Assembly (NCBI RefSeq): GCF_001039355.2
Contig: NW_019773836.1
Coordinates: 484,539-548,538 of the forward strand
Reading direction: 5' to 3'
DNA: 64,000 bases
From: Lingula anatina
Taxonomy: Eukaryota; Brachiopoda; Lingulata; Lingulida; Lingulidae
The notes beneath the pieces were generated by a model. It did not search any database. It saw nothing but the letters and a program-made list of their open reading frames with translations, and was not told the DNA's origin. This document shows positions 62,840 through 64,000 of this stretch, piece after piece; within the stretch, counting starts at the first letter, position 1; the number at the start of each line of letters is the position of its first letter. The translations under genes were made by a program, and so were the position numbers.

Positions 62840-63560
62840 AAACGTCGGTGCTAATGACAACGCCTCACGTACACGTGGATCCCGTCACACATATTTCAGA
62901 TACACCAAAAGCGATGCAGTATAAATACAGTACGATTATAATTATAATTTGATGAACAGAATACGATTTCTTTTCTCAGCCCAATGCTGCGTGATTGGCA
63001 TAACTCGGTGTAAGTGTAATACAGTCGGAAGGGATCCAGTCTAATCGTTTCTACCTGGTCTAGCGTCGTGTTAAAACATAGTCACATACTGGCGACATAA
63101 CCTAGATCCGTCAAAATCAAATGTTTTAGCACCATAAAAGATGCATGCGGAATACGTACAGTGATCCTTCCATAACTTGCTATTTTTAGACGAAATGGTT
63201 TGCCTACTGCACTGTATTTACATTAGCCATTCTCGCTCGAGTATAAAACGTATACGTAACAATTTATCCTCTTTTCTGCATATCGTTTACGTTGTTTTTT
63301 TAATGAAAACAAAAACTAGAAAATCTCAGAGGACAAATAGTTAACCAATATGCAATCATTAGTTAATAAATTGATCATCACCAAAATCTAAACACATTTT
63401 TGCTAGACTTTTGGGGTCTTTCCTGAAAATTTCATCAAAATTCATCCATAAATCTTTGGACAACGCTGGCGACGAAGAAAGAGACAAGCAGAAAGACAAG
63501 CCGGGGGTTAAAACATAACATACTTGTCGGAGGTAAATGCTTTTTTTGAAATTTTAGAAA
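62840..63560. repeat. duplicated gene D downstream flank
   Basis: This corresponds to 61260-61980 and 55780-56290, with shared phrases such as AAAACGTCGGTGCTAATGAC, CTCGAGTATAAAACGT and GACGAAGAAAGAGACAAGCA. It has no coding potential that I can support. Confidence 0.7.
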
Positions 63561-63987
63561 GTTGGCATCCCTGTATATGCAATGTTTGTTGTGCATTTAG
63601 GGCGTTTCAACGTAAAGTCCAATTGCTATGGCATATGCATAACTTGCTGCGATGATATAGATGTATATCCACCATCTTTCTACTGAAGTCGGCTATTTCC
63701 ACCCTTCCAAAAGAAAGTGAAAACATCAGTATGCAATATAAGTACACATAACTTATATTACAGGGTATATGTTATCATGCTTCCTGCCATTTTCATTCCT
63801 AACAAATATTTGTTTTGATTATGATGTTTTTATATGATGGGGGATATTTGAACCCTGCACCGTCAAATCAAGTCAGTAACATAATACACGTAGAAATTAG
63901 TTATAAAAAACAATCCCACTGGAATTCAGTTAAACTGACCGGAGCAAATGTCATTGACCACGTGATCAACTGACCTTGACCACAACC

Positions 63988-64000
63988 TCAACCACGGAAA
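63988..64000 (-). CDS. 3' end of a third EF-hand gene (cut by window edge)
   Basis: The final bases TCAACCACGGAAA are the reverse complement of the end of both EF-hand genes (Phe-Arg-Gly-stop). The preceding 40 bp (CACGTGATCAACTGACCTTG) match the sequence just beyond the stops at 57103 and 58773. Only four codons with the stop are inside the window. Confidence 0.75.

Overview
This is a gene-bearing, repeat-rich window from an animal draft genome. Evidence is spliced genes with GT/AG introns of about 0.1-2 kb, non-LTR retrotransposons, DNA transposons and MITEs, long microsatellites, and runs of N at 7145-7341 and 48382-48640. Frequent TACATGTA and TAGGCCTA words and the gene content suggest a marine invertebrate, perhaps an echinoderm, hemichordate or cephalochordate. 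The sequence alone does not fix the species.

The backbone is a tandem family of immunoglobulin-domain receptors on the + strand. Gene A (5840-9754) and gene B (18141-24202) are near-identical receptor tyrosine kinases with three Ig domains, one membrane segment and one FGFR-like kinase. Gene C (34446-42455) is a diverged relative that can be spliced completely into 13 exons and 758 residues. Gene D (50464-55724) has two Ig domains, a Pro-Glu stalk and a hydrophobic C-terminus, with no kinase; it splices into 313 residues. Exons of B and C agree in order and phase. In A an assembly gap replaces about 2.3 kb that is present in B, including the membrane segment and the kinase N-lobe.

Upstream of A and B lie three copies of a 1.4-1.9 kb unit (a and b before A, c before B). 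These carry palindromic NF-kappaB-like sites and a 64-nt candidate leader exon in the phase the first Ig exon needs. A kappaB-responsive, duplicated 5' region for an immune-type receptor is an inference.

Mobile DNA is layered through the window. A CR1/L2-type LINE with a long open frame begins 7 bp after the stop of A. An internally deleted L1/Tx1-type LINE lies antisense at about 26.1-30.3 kb. Nested in it is a 674-bp DNA transposon with a perfect 8-bp target duplication, carrying the start of a RecQ-like helicase ORF. A PIF/Harbinger-type MITE sits in unit a, with empty sites in b and c. Two related fold-back elements lie at 39.7 and 56.4 kb, and a third unrelated one at 45.8 kb.

On the - strand are a ten-finger C2H2 zinc-finger gene (43650-45167) and a tandem set of EF-hand sarcoplasmic-calcium-binding-type genes (57103-57645, 58773-59315, and the 3' end of a third at the window edge). 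Between and beyond these are decayed copies of the last exon of gene D and its flank, so D's 3' end and the EF-hand genes seem to have been duplicated together.
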